Assembly (NCBI RefSeq): GCF_907163085.1
Contig: NZ_CAJQTX010000005.1
Span: 124,001-188,000 of the forward strand
Direction: 5' to 3'
From: Candidatus Accumulibacter sp. ACC003
GTDB lineage: Bacteria > Pseudomonadota > Gammaproteobacteria > Burkholderiales > Rhodocyclaceae
DNA length: 64,000 bases
Position 1 is the stretch's first letter, and each line of letters starts with the position of its first letter. Below the pieces are notes generated by a model. The model was not told where the DNA came from, searched no databases, and worked only from the letters and a program-made list of their open reading frames with translations. A program made the translations under genes and the position numbers. Positions 1 through 7,854 of this stretch are shown in pieces.

Positions 1-1
1 T

Positions 2-1111
2 GCAGAAGGCCGGATCGAGCAACTGGGAAGACTGGCTCCAGTCCGTCCAGAAGGGTTCGTCATGTGCCAGGACGACGGTGTGACCGTGCATAGCGACGGA
101 TTGCCGTGGTGGATGTTCGACATGCGCCCGCAAGGCTATCTCGGCCGTGCCTACGCGGCTCGCCATGGCGGTGAACTGGGGCTACCGGAAAGGCTCGCGG
201 ACTGGACTGATAGCCACGCCTTGCGGGCGCTACTTGTCCATGGTCATGATGTCGTGGGAAACCTACTGCCAGGCGACATGGCGAGGGATCGTTTTCTCGC
301 GGCTCGCGTTCCCGAGCCAATCGCTGCCGGGCAGAAAGGCGAGGAATATGCCCGCTTGGCTCTAGAATCCGCCCGCGGGCAGATACCTGGATCATCGGCT
401 GGCGGCGAGCAGCCGAAGTTCACGACCAGAGCCGTGATGCCAGATGGGCCTCGGCACCTTATCGTGAAGTTCAGCGAGCGGGAAGAAGGACCCGTAAGCG
501 AGCGTTGGCGCGATCTTCTGGTGGCCGAACATCTGGCGCTGGAAACGCTGCGCGAAGCCGGCATTCCTGCCGCCAGGACGCATATATTGGACCACGCTGG
601 CCAGCGCTTCCTCGAGGTCGAGCGTTTTGATCGCATTGGCGACCTGGGCCGGCGAGCGCTAATCTCTTTGACCGCGCTGGATGCCGAGTTCGCTGGCTGG
701 CCAATAGTTGCGGACCGCCTTGCTGTTGGCGGCCAAATTCGTCGGGAAGCAGCTGAGCGCGCAAATCTTTTGTGGGCCTTTGGCACGCTGATCGGCAACT
801 CCGACATGCACGGCGGCAACCTGTCATTTGTCGCCGAGCGTGGTCGGCCGTACGACATTGCCCCAGCCTACGACATGACGCCAATGAGCTTCGCACCCGG
901 CAGCGGTGGCCGCTTGCCCGACACCGTCTCCGAGGCAAGCATTCACGCCAGTGTGGCCAACGCCAGCTGGCGGTGCGCAGAAGAACTGGCACACGCATTC
1001 CTCGCCCGGGTCATCGCCGAAACCAGGTTCAGCGACCGATTTGCACCGTGCATCGCCGCGCTGGAACGCCATATCGGGACGGCCAGCGCCAAGATTGAAC
1101 GGCTGCGTTGA
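2..1111 (+). CDS. HipA-family kinase-like protein (YjjJ type), 5' end outside window
   Basis: The reading frame is open from base 2 with no stop, so the true start lies upstream; an ATG at 62 is internal. The protein has the HipA fold: an N-terminal HipA segment, the glycine-rich loop GGEQPKF, a catalytic-loop-like GNSDMHGGN and an activation-like YDIAPAYDMTPM. HipA proteins are Ser/Thr kinases; the best known phosphorylates glutamyl-tRNA synthetase and halts translation. YjjJ-type proteins are longer and carry an N-terminal helix-turn-helix instead of a separate HipB, which would fit the missing 5' part. No hipB-like gene is visible downstream. It sits at the edge of an accessory island with other toxin-like genes. 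The family is clear; the substrate is unknown. Confidence 0.85.
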   Translation, partial: AEGRIEQLGRLAPVRPEGFVMCQDDGVTVHSDGLPWWMFDMRPQGYLGRAYAARHGGELGLPERLADWTDSHALRALLVHGHDVVGNLLPGDMARDRFLAARVPEPIAAGQKGEEYARLALESARGQIPGSSAGGEQPKFTTRAVMPDGPRHLIVKFSEREEGPVSERWRDLLVAEHLALETLREAGIPAARTHILDHAGQRFLEVERFDRIGDLGRRALISLTALDAEFAGWPIVADRLAVGGQIRREAAERANLLWAFGTLIGNSDMHGGNLSFVAERGRPYDIAPAYDMTPMSFAPGSGGRLPDTVSEASIHASVANASWRCAEELAHAFLARVIAETRFSDRFAPCIAALERHIGTASAKIERLR

Positions 1112-1132
1112 GCCGCTAGCGATGAACGTCCG

Positions 1133-1367
1133 GTCGATGGCCATCTGCGCCTGAAGGCCGCCCGCAAGCTCGGCCTCACGACCGGCCCGGCGATTCTCGC
1201 GGACGACCTAACGCCAACAAAGACGACTGACCGAGCTGCACCCGAAATACTGCGACGTCATTGTCGGCCGCTGGCAGGACCGTGCCGGCCGGAAAACCAC
1301 CTGCGAGTCTGATGGGGTGACATGCGATGACCTGAGCAGCGAAGCAGTAGACGTCTGCGGCGAATAG
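1133..1367 (+). pseudogene. ParB-domain / DNA methylase remnant, internally deleted
   Basis: Two frames hold pieces of one phage-type protein. From about 1133 one frame reads VDGHLRLKAARKLGL followed by ADDLTP, typical of the ParB-like domain at the N terminus of phage DNA-modification methylases. From about 1227 another frame reads LHPKYCDVIVGRWQ, which resembles the C-terminal end of the same methylases. The methylase core that should lie between them is absent, so this looks like a deletion remnant rather than a working gene. It starts just after the HipA-like stop and fills most of the gap before the Fic gene. The identification is from motif recall only. Confidence 0.55.
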
Positions 1368-1436
1368 GGAAGCATTCTCCGCGCTGATTGCGGTGAATAT
1401 CTTGCCGCTTCGTGCAACGCCCGCCATAATCTCCGC

Positions 1437-2558
1437 ATGACCAACGGCGATTACACCTACATCTGGCAGGCCCCCGACTGGCCGGCCTGGCGCTACGACC
1501 TGGCTGCTTTGGCCCGGCCGTTGGCCGACGTCAGTCGCGCCCAGGGTCTGCTCATTGGCCGGCTGGCCGATGTCGGGATCGCACTGCGCAATCAGGCCAG
1601 CCTGACGACGCTGACCGAGGATGTTCTCAAGACCAGCGAAATCGAGGGTGAGCGTCTCGACGCCGAGTCGGTGCGCTCGTCGATCGCGCGCCGCCTGGGC
1701 GTGGACGTCGGAGCGCTGGCGCCAGTCGATCGCCACGTCGAGGGCGTGGTCGATATGGTGCTTGATGCGACAGCACGCTGCGCGGTCGCCCTGACACAAG
1801 AACGCCTGCTCGGCTGGCACGCGGCCCTGTTTCCGACCGGCTATAGCGGACTCTCAGCCATTCGCGTGGGAATGCTCCGGGACGATGGGAACGGACCGAT
1901 GCAGGTCGTCTCCGGCGCCATCGGTCGGCAGCGTGTGCACTTCGAAGCACCTCCAGCAGAGAAACTCGAGGCCGAATTGGCGCGCCTCATCGACTGGGTG
2001 AACGCTGGCAGCGAAGATCACCCGACCCTGAAGGCGGGTCTGGGGCACCTGTGGTTCGTCACGCTACACCCCTTCGACGATGGCAACGGGCGTATTGCCC
2101 GGGCGCTAGGCGACCTGCTGTTGGCCCGTGCCGATGGTAGTCCGCAACGCTTCTACAGTCTGTCGGCGCAAATCCAGCGCGAACGGCGAGACTACTACGA
2201 CATCCTGGAGCGCACGCAAAAGGGTTCGCTGGAGGTGACGGACTGGCTGAAGTGGTTTCTCGAAACCTTGCGGGGCGCGGTCAGCACCGCACAAGAAACC
2301 CTGGACGCGGTACTGGCCACGACGCGCTTCTGGCAGCGCTGGGCGACGACGCCGCTGAACGCGCGGCAGGTGAAACTCATCAACCGCCTACTCGACGGAT
2401 TCGAGGGCAAACTGACCAGCAGCAAGTGGGCGGCCATCGGTAAGTGCTCACCGGATACCGCGCTGCGCGAGATCAACGAACTGCTCGTCCTGGGTGTGCT
2501 GTGCAAGACACCTGGCGGCGGACGTAGCACGGCATACGAACTCAGCAGAGACGAATGA
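1437..2558 (+). CDS. Fic family protein (class II, DUF4172 N-terminus)
   Basis: A 373-residue protein. The Fic catalytic motif HPFDDGNGRIAR lies at residues 211-222, with the histidine and DGNGR needed for AMP (or other nucleotide monophosphate) transfer to protein hydroxyls. The self-inhibitory motif TSEIEG is at residues 66-71, N-terminal to the Fic core, which makes it class II (inhibitory helix in the same chain). The N-terminal segment with YIWQAPDWPAW matches DUF4172, often found on such proteins. A C-terminal winged-helix-like part follows (about residues 290-370). All key residues are present, so it is probably functional. It stands alone between two decayed phage-type remnants. The target protein cannot be told from the sequence. 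Confidence 0.93.
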   Translation: MTNGDYTYIWQAPDWPAWRYDLAALARPLADVSRAQGLLIGRLADVGIALRNQASLTTLTEDVLKTSEIEGERLDAESVRSSIARRLGVDVGALAPVDRHVEGVVDMVLDATARCAVALTQERLLGWHAALFPTGYSGLSAIRVGMLRDDGNGPMQVVSGAIGRQRVHFEAPPAEKLEAELARLIDWVNAGSEDHPTLKAGLGHLWFVTLHPFDDGNGRIARALGDLLLARADGSPQRFYSLSAQIQRERRDYYDILERTQKGSLEVTDWLKWFLETLRGAVSTAQETLDAVLATTRFWQRWATTPLNARQVKLINRLLDGFEGKLTSSKWAAIGKCSPDTALREINELLVLGVLCKTPGGGRSTAYELSRDE

Positions 2559-2581
2559 CTGGCTGATCGGGCAACGACAGA

Positions 2582-2911
2582 TTTTTCGGTGTCTTCGCAG
2601 GAAATCACTACGGCAGGAACACCCCCGACGGGGTAAGCCGGCACGACTTGCGGCGGACGCTGGGAAGCTGGCACGCCAAGACGGGCGCATCGCTCGCCAT
2701 CATCGGCAAGAGCCTGAACCACAAGAGTCAGCAGGCGACGGCAATTTATGCCCGTCTCGACCTTGACCCGCTGCGGGCATCCGTCAACACGGCAACCGCG
2801 GCGATGATGGAGGCCGGCGGTATGAAAAGGTGGCTGAATTGGTGCGCATCCCGAAACGGAGCAATGCGTGCAGCTGATTTATCGACAGCATGCCGTGCGG
2901 CGGATGTTTGA
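2582..2911 (+). pseudogene. Tyrosine integrase C-terminal remnant
   Basis: The frame reads through GVSRHDLRRTLGSW, then IIGKSLNHKS and ATAIYARLDLDPLR, which are the HxxR box, the LGH-like box and the catalytic Tyr region of phage or island integrases. The rest of the integrase (N-terminal and core parts) is missing upstream, where the Fic gene ends 23 bases earlier. The only possible start codons are internal. The frame overlaps the start of the next gene at its end. An integrase remnant about 0.7 kb from a tRNA gene is the expected layout for an island integrated at that tRNA. Confidence 0.75.
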
Positions 2912-3146
2912 GCGCCACATATCGACTGCCGACGTTGGCGCGGCGCCGGCATCGGGGCGCGTGATCGAGGACTACCCGACCGATACGCCCTACCCTAGCT
3001 GCCTATGGCTGGGCTTCGCCGGCAACCGCCCTTTGCATCTGCTGTTTGCCGACAAGCCCGGCGATGGCGAGCGCGTCATCATTACCGTCTACGAACCCGA
3101 CTCCGCCCTATGGCTGGCGGACCTGGCCACGAGGAAAAACCCATGA
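2868..3146 (+). CDS. DUF4258 domain protein, putative toxin of a TA pair
   Basis: A 92-residue protein with an N-terminal RQHAVRRMFERHIS motif and a C-terminal PLHLLFADKPGDGERVIITVY stretch, typical of DUF4258. Such proteins are often encoded just before a YgiT/MqsA-type zinc-finger antitoxin and resemble RelE/MqsR-fold RNases in size. Here the stop overlaps the start of exactly such a gene (ATGA at 3143-3146), so the two are translationally coupled. Toxin activity is inferred from context, not seen. Confidence 0.75.
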   Translation: MQLIYRQHAVRRMFERHISTADVGAAPASGRVIEDYPTDTPYPSCLWLGFAGNRPLHLLFADKPGDGERVIITVYEPDSALWLADLATRKNP

Positions 3147-3373
3147 AATGCCCTATCTGCCGACACGGCGAAGCCCGCCCCGGCGCTGTGACTGTTCCAC
3201 TTGAACGCGGCGACGTCGTGATTGTTTTCCGCGAGGTTCCGGCGCTGGTGTGCGAGAACTGCGGCGAAGCTTTCCATGACGAGGCCGTTACTGCTGCCTT
3301 GCTGAAGCAAGCTGAGCAGGCAGTGGCGGCGGGCGTGGAAATCGACGTGCGGCGCTTCGCGGTGGCCGCGTGA
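3143..3373 (+). CDS. YgiT-type zinc-finger protein (MqsA-family antitoxin-like)
   Basis: A 76-residue protein with two CxxC pairs, CPIC near the N terminus and CENC around residue 38, the zinc knuckle of the YgiT-type domain of MqsA antitoxins. The start ATG overlaps the preceding DUF4258 stop by four bases, which decides the start. The C-terminal helix-turn-helix of full MqsA is absent, so DNA binding is doubtful; the domain alone would serve to bind the partner protein. Pairs of DUF4258 with a YgiT-type protein are common in accessory regions. Confidence 0.8.
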   Translation: MKCPICRHGEARPGAVTVPLERGDVVIVFREVPALVCENCGEAFHDEAVTAALLKQAEQAVAAGVEIDVRRFAVAA

Positions 3374-3567
3374 CCTGAGAAAACCTGAGTCTTGCTGCAC
3401 CTGGCCCGAGCTTGATCCCCGAGGGCGAAATACGAGACACCCTTTCTCGGTTGGCCCGGCTGACGCCTTTGCGCGTGGCCGACTGTCTGCTTGGGTAATG
3501 GCACCCAGTCGAAAATAGCGAAGAAGCCAGCCTGGTTGCGGCAAATGTAACCCCCAGCGTAAGCCCA

Positions 3568-3596
3568 ACAAAAAGCCCGGCCTTTTGGGCCGGGCT
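3568..3596 (-). terminator. Rho-independent terminator of tRNA-Met
   Basis: Inverted repeat of 9 bp (AGCCCGGCC at 3574-3582 with its complement at 3588-3596), followed on the minus strand by a T-rich run (plus-strand A-tract 3569-3574). It lies 16 bases beyond the 3' end of the tRNA. Confidence 0.85.
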
Positions 3597-3611
3597 AATT
3601 GCTTGATTCTT

Positions 3612-3688
3612 TGGTGGTGATGGGTGGAATTGAACCACCGACCTATGGGTTATGAATCCATCGCTCTAACCAACTGAGCTACATCACC
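3612..3688 (-). tRNA. tRNA-Met (anticodon CAU)
   Basis: A 77-nt cloverleaf on the minus strand. The 7-bp acceptor stem GGTGATG pairs with CATCACC, followed by discriminator A and an encoded CCA (3612-3614). The D-arm contains AGCTCAGTTGGTTAGAGC, the anticodon loop is TTCATAA (CAU) and the T-arm has GGTTCAATTCC. The acceptor pairs fully, so it is an elongator-type tRNA; a CAU anticodon can also be modified to read AUA (Ile), which sequence alone does not exclude. Its 3' end faces the accessory island at 1-3.4 kb. Confidence 0.95.
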
Positions 3689-3833
3689 TCAGGGCGGCAG
3701 ATTATAGGACCCGCGCCCGTCGGTGGTCAAGCTGCGAACGCGCGAAATTGATCAAAATCACGCTTTGCTCGGCTCGCCCGGTACTACGGCGCAGGCCGAG
3801 CGCTGGCGAAGCGAGTCAGCGCACGCCAGGTAC

Positions 3834-5288
3834 TCACATCAGAACGATGTCGTATTGCTCCTGCGTATAGCTGGGCTCGGCTTGCAGCGAGATCGGCTTG
3901 CCGATGAAATCGGAGAGCATCGCCAGACCTTGCGACTCTTCGTCGAGAAAACGGTCGATCACCGCCAGGTTACCGAGCACGCGGTATTCGCGCGCATCGA
4001 ACTGGCGGGCTTCGCGCAGCAGTTCGCGCAGGATCTCGTAGCAGACGGTACGCGCGGTGCGGACCTCGCCACGACCGCCACAGGTCGGGCACGCTTCACA
4101 GAGGACGTGCGACAAGGATTCGCGCGTCCGCTTGCGGGTCATTTCGACGAGGCCGAGCGCGGTGAAGCCGTTGACCGTCAGGCGTGTATGGTCACGCGCC
4201 AGCGCCTTGTTGAACTCGCTGAGGACCGCCGCGCGGTGAACTTCATTCTCCATGTCGATGAAGTCGACGATGATGATGCCGCCGAGGTTGCGCAGACGTA
4301 GCTGGCGGGCAATGGTCTGTGCCGCTTCGAGATTGGTCTTGAAGATCGTGTCGTCAAAGTTGCGCACGCCGACGAAGCCACCGGTATTGACGTCGATGGT
4401 GGTCATCGCCTCGGTCTGATCGATGATCAGGTAGCCGCCAGACTTGAGGTCGACGCGGCGACCGAGCGCTTTCTGGATCTCGTCTTCGACGCCGTGCAGG
4501 TCGAACAGTGGCCTCTGGCCGGTGTAATGCTCGAGCAATGGCTCGACCGTTGGCGTGTATTCGGCGGCAAAGGCCTTCAAGCGCAGGAAGTTTTCTCGCG
4601 AGTCGACGACGATACCGACGGTCTCGGGATTGACGAAATCGCGCAGCACGCGCTGCGCCAGTGACAATTCCTGATAGAGCAGCGAAGGTGGTGCGGCGGT
4701 CGTCGACTGCAGCTGGATATCGCGCCAGATCTTGCGCAGGTACTCGACGTCCTTGGCCAGTTCGGCGTCGCTGGCGTTCTCGGCCATCGTTCGGACGATG
4801 AAGCCGCCGGTTTCTTCGCTGGGCACCAGCCGCGAAAGTTTTTCGCGCAGCGCTTCGCGCTCGGACTCCTTCTCGATGCGCTGCGAAATGCCGATGTGTT
4901 TGTCCTGCGGCAGATAGACGAGCATCCGCCCGGCAATCGACACCTGGGTGGACAGGCGGGCGCCCTTGCTGCCCATCGGGTCCTTGATCACCTGCACAAG
5001 AATGCTCTGGCCCTCGAAGAGCAAGCGCTCGATTGGTCGCAGTGGTTCGTCGGATGGACGCGGCTCGCGGATGTCGGCGACGTGCAGAAAGGCGGTCCGG
5101 CCGAGACCGATCTCGATGAACGCCGACTGCATCCCGGGCAGGATGCGGACGATGCGCCCAACATAGACGTTACCGACGAAGCCGCGACTGGCGCTGCGTT
5201 CGACGTGCAGCTCCTGCACGGCGCCCTGGTGCATGACGGCGACGCGGGTTTCCTGCGGCGTGCAGTTGATCAGTATCTGTTCGGACAT
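3834..5288 (-). CDS. rng: Ribonuclease G
   Basis: A 484-residue endoribonuclease of the RNase E/G family that matures the 5' end of 16S rRNA and degrades mRNA. The start was set at the ATG giving MSEQILIN, the conserved N terminus; the frame is open 18 codons further upstream. An S1-like RNA-binding region (GNVYVGRIVRILPGMQSAFI) lies near residues 37-60. The catalytic region has TIDVNTGGFVG and IIIVDFIDM with the metal-binding aspartates. The zinc-link-like CEACPTCGGRG sits near residue 410. Length fits RNase G, as the long C-terminal scaffold of RNase E is absent. It is divergent from the U32 peptidase gene with only 38 bases between start codons. Confidence 0.96.
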   Translation of the reverse strand: MSEQILINCTPQETRVAVMHQGAVQELHVERSASRGFVGNVYVGRIVRILPGMQSAFIEIGLGRTAFLHVADIREPRPSDEPLRPIERLLFEGQSILVQVIKDPMGSKGARLSTQVSIAGRMLVYLPQDKHIGISQRIEKESEREALREKLSRLVPSEETGGFIVRTMAENASDAELAKDVEYLRKIWRDIQLQSTTAAPPSLLYQELSLAQRVLRDFVNPETVGIVVDSRENFLRLKAFAAEYTPTVEPLLEHYTGQRPLFDLHGVEDEIQKALGRRVDLKSGGYLIIDQTEAMTTIDVNTGGFVGVRNFDDTIFKTNLEAAQTIARQLRLRNLGGIIIVDFIDMENEVHRAAVLSEFNKALARDHTRLTVNGFTALGLVEMTRKRTRESLSHVLCEACPTCGGRGEVRTARTVCYEILRELLREARQFDAREYRVLGNLAVIDRFLDEESQGLAMLSDFIGKPISLQAEPSYTQEQYDIVLM

Positions 5289-5326
5289 GGCGGCGGCGAT
5301 CTGGGGAATGAGGGTAGAATTGCGGC

Positions 5327-6715
5327 TTGTTGCGTTCTGCATTCTACCTCGTCAAGCCCCTGCCCCGGAGGTCCGCCGTCACCGCTCTCGCCTCCCCCGA
5401 GTTACTCGCTCCCGCTGGTTCACCGACGATGCTGCGCACCGCGCTGGCCTACGGTGCAGACGCGATCTATGCGGGGCAACCGCGCTACAGCCTGCGCGTG
5501 CGCAATAACGAGTTTGGCAAGATCGAAGTACTGGCGGGCGCGATCGGCGAAGCGCACGCGCTTGGCCGCAAGTTCTACGTGGTCAGCAACGTCTTGCCGC
5601 ACAACAGCAAGGTGCGTAGCTACCTGGCCGACATGGCGCCGGTGGTGGCGCTCAAGCCCGATGCGCTGATCATGGGCGACTCCGGCTTGATCGATCTGGT
5701 TCGCGAGCGCTGGCCGGAAATGCCGGTGCATCTCTCGGTACAGGCCAATACGCTGAACTTCGCAGCGGTGCGTTTCTGGCGCAAGTTGGGGATCAGCCGG
5801 ATCATCCTGTCGCGCGAACTGTCGCTCGACGAGGTCGCCGAGATTCGCCAGGAATGTCCGGAAATGGAGCTGGAGGTGTTCGTGCACGGCGCCCTGTGCA
5901 TCGCCTACTCGGGCCGCTGCCTGCTGTCGGGCTACTTCAACCATCGCGACCCCAATCAGGGGACGTGCACCAACTCGTGTCGCTGGGACTACAAGCTGAA
6001 GCCAGCCGCAGGCGACGCTGCCGGCGACGCTGCCGGCGACGCTGCCGGCGAAATGAACGGCTGCCGCTCGCGCGGCGCTGCCGACGCCGCGGCCAACAAC
6101 AGCGAGTGGCTGCTTGAAGAGAAAGAGCGCCCGGGCGAACTGATGCCGATTGACGAGGACGAGCACGGCACCTACATCATGAACTCGAAGGACCTGCGCG
6201 CCGTCGAGCACGTCCGCCGCCTGACCGAGATCGGCGTCAATTCGCTGAAGATCGAAGGCCGCACCAAGTCGGCGTATTACGTCGCACGGACGACGCAGGT
6301 CTACCGCCGTGCCATCGACGACGCCGTTGCCGGGCGGCCCTTCGACCCCGCCCTGCTCGGCGAACTCGAGGGCCTGGCCAACCGCGGCTATACCGACGGC
6401 TTCTACCAGCGCCACCACGAACACGAGATGCAGAACTACCTGCGTGGCCACTCCGAATCGGGGCGCAGCCTCTACGTCGGCGACGTCATCGACTGGAACG
6501 CCGAGCGGCAACTGGCGCTGATCGACATCAAGAACCGTATCTCGGTCGGCGATCGGCTGGAGCTCATCCATCCCTCGGGGAACCGGCTGATCGCCGTCGA
6601 GCACATGGAAAACCTCGACGGCGCGCCGATCCGCGTCGCTCCGGGCAACGGTCACCGGGTATGGCTACCGCTGCCCGCCGAACTGCCTGGCGCGATGTTG
6701 GCACGCTTCGTCTGA
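5327..6715 (+). CDS. trhP: U32 family peptidase-like tRNA hydroxylation protein (YegQ/TrhP type)
   Basis: A 462-residue protein of the U32 family. The conserved N-terminal ELLAPAGS and the cysteine cluster GRCLLSGYFNHRDPNQGTC with CRWDY match YegQ/TrhP, which supports prephenate-dependent 5-hydroxyuridine formation at the tRNA wobble position. The start must lie before ELLAPAGS; only TTG codons at 5327 and 5330 are available, as the first ATG (5429) would delete the conserved motif. A low-complexity insert after the cysteine region holds three 12-base repeats (AAGD units). The C terminus is intact. The next gene begins 14 bases after its stop. Confidence 0.85.
   Translation: MLRSAFYLVKPLPRRSAVTALASPELLAPAGSPTMLRTALAYGADAIYAGQPRYSLRVRNNEFGKIEVLAGAIGEAHALGRKFYVVSNVLPHNSKVRSYLADMAPVVALKPDALIMGDSGLIDLVRERWPEMPVHLSVQANTLNFAAVRFWRKLGISRIILSRELSLDEVAEIRQECPEMELEVFVHGALCIAYSGRCLLSGYFNHRDPNQGTCTNSCRWDYKLKPAAGDAAGDAAGDAAGEMNGCRSRGAADAAANNSEWLLEEKERPGELMPIDEDEHGTYIMNSKDLRAVEHVRRLTEIGVNSLKIEGRTKSAYYVARTTQVYRRAIDDAVAGRPFDPALLGELEGLANRGYTDGFYQRHHEHEMQNYLRGHSESGRSLYVGDVIDWNAERQLALIDIKNRISVGDRLELIHPSGNRLIAVEHMENLDGAPIRVAPGNGHRVWLPLPAELPGAMLARFV
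6011..6046 (+). repeat. 12-bp tandem repeat, three copies, in frame in the U32 peptidase gene
   Basis: The unit ggcgacgctgcc occurs three times without mismatch and adds the peptide unit GDAA. It sits in a region that is short in family members as I recall them, so it is a tolerated, possibly length-variable insert. Confidence 0.9.
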
Positions 6716-6729
6716 GCGGCAGCACCCGG

Positions 6730-7824
6730 ATGCGCCGGCCACACCTTTTCGTCGATATCTCGGCGCACGGTTTCGGCCATCTGGCGCAAGTGGCGCCGGT
6801 GCTCAACGCGCTCAGCGGCGATCTGCCCGAGCTGCGCCTGACGATCCGCAGCGGCCTGCCGACCGACCGCTTGCAGGCGCGCCTAACGGCCGCTTTCAGC
6901 CACCTGGCGGCGAGCAGCGACTTCGGCTATGTAATGCACGACGCCGTCAGCCTCGACCTCGAGGCGACGGCGCTGGCGTATCGTCGGCAGCATGCCGATT
7001 GGGAAAGTCGCGTTGATCGTGACGCCCGCCTGTTCGCCGAGCTGCAGCCGGATCTGGTATTCAGCGACGTCGCCTACCTGCCGCTGGCCGGCGCCGCGCG
7101 CGCCGGCATCCCGTCGGTCGGCATGTGCTCGCTGAACTGGGCCGAACTCTTTGCCCATTTTTTTGCCAAGGAGGACTGGGCGGCGAGCATTCACCGCCAG
7201 ATGCTCGAGGCCTACCAGAGCGCCGAATGCTTCCTGCGCGTGACGCCCGGAATGAGCATGGCCGACCTGCCGCGGCTACGTGCCATCGGCCCGGTGGCCG
7301 CGCTGGGCCGCGACTGCCGGCAAGCCTTGCGCACGCAATTGGCGTGTGGCGACGACGAGCGGCTCGTTCTGATTGCCTTCGGTGGCATCAGCAAACAACT
7401 ACCGATCGAAGATTGGCCACCGATTGCCGGCATCCGCTGGCTGGTTCCGCAAGACTGGCAGCTCGAACACGCGAGCGTCACGGCTTTCGAGCCTCTGGGC
7501 GTACCGCTCGCCGATCTCTTGCGCTCGGTCGACGCGGTGCTCGGCAAGCCCGGCTACGGCACCTTCGCCGAAGCCGCGTGCAACGGTACGCCACTGCTCT
7601 ACCTGCGGCGCGAAGACTGGCCCGAGCAGGATTTCCTGATCGACTGGCTGAAAAAATACGGCCGCTGCGGCGAAGTCAGCGATCGAGACCTGCAGGCCGG
7701 TCGCCTGCAGCCAGCGCTGGCGGCCTTGTGGAGCCAGGCCGCGCCGCCAATCCCGCCAGCATCGGGGGCTGCCGAAGCGGCAGCGGTACTGCGGCCCTGG
7801 CTGACCAGCGCTGCCAGGGCATAA
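6730..7824 (+). CDS. Glycosyltransferase-like protein (GT-B fold)
   Basis: A 364-residue protein. The ATG at 6730 was chosen because it starts the conserved SAHGFGHLAQ block (residues 9-18), which matches the N-terminal glycine/histidine loop of GT-B glycosyltransferases related to MurG and to the N-terminal part of L-arabinokinase-like proteins. The C-terminal half has GKPGYGTFAEAACNGTPLLYL, the nucleotide-sugar binding region. No signal peptide or membrane segment is seen, so it is probably cytoplasmic. It follows the U32 gene by 14 bases and may be co-transcribed. Donor and acceptor are unknown. Confidence 0.7.
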   Translation: MRRPHLFVDISAHGFGHLAQVAPVLNALSGDLPELRLTIRSGLPTDRLQARLTAAFSHLAASSDFGYVMHDAVSLDLEATALAYRRQHADWESRVDRDARLFAELQPDLVFSDVAYLPLAGAARAGIPSVGMCSLNWAELFAHFFAKEDWAASIHRQMLEAYQSAECFLRVTPGMSMADLPRLRAIGPVAALGRDCRQALRTQLACGDDERLVLIAFGGISKQLPIEDWPPIAGIRWLVPQDWQLEHASVTAFEPLGVPLADLLRSVDAVLGKPGYGTFAEAACNGTPLLYLRREDWPEQDFLIDWLKKYGRCGEVSDRDLQAGRLQPALAALWSQAAPPIPPASGAAEAAAVLRPWLTSAARA

Positions 7825-7854
7825 ACCTGCTTGCAAGCGGCGCCGACGCCACTC

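Noticed and set aside
3374-3560. Possible coding remnant between the YgiT-type gene and tRNA-Met
   Set aside because: Short frames on both strands but no recognisable motif.
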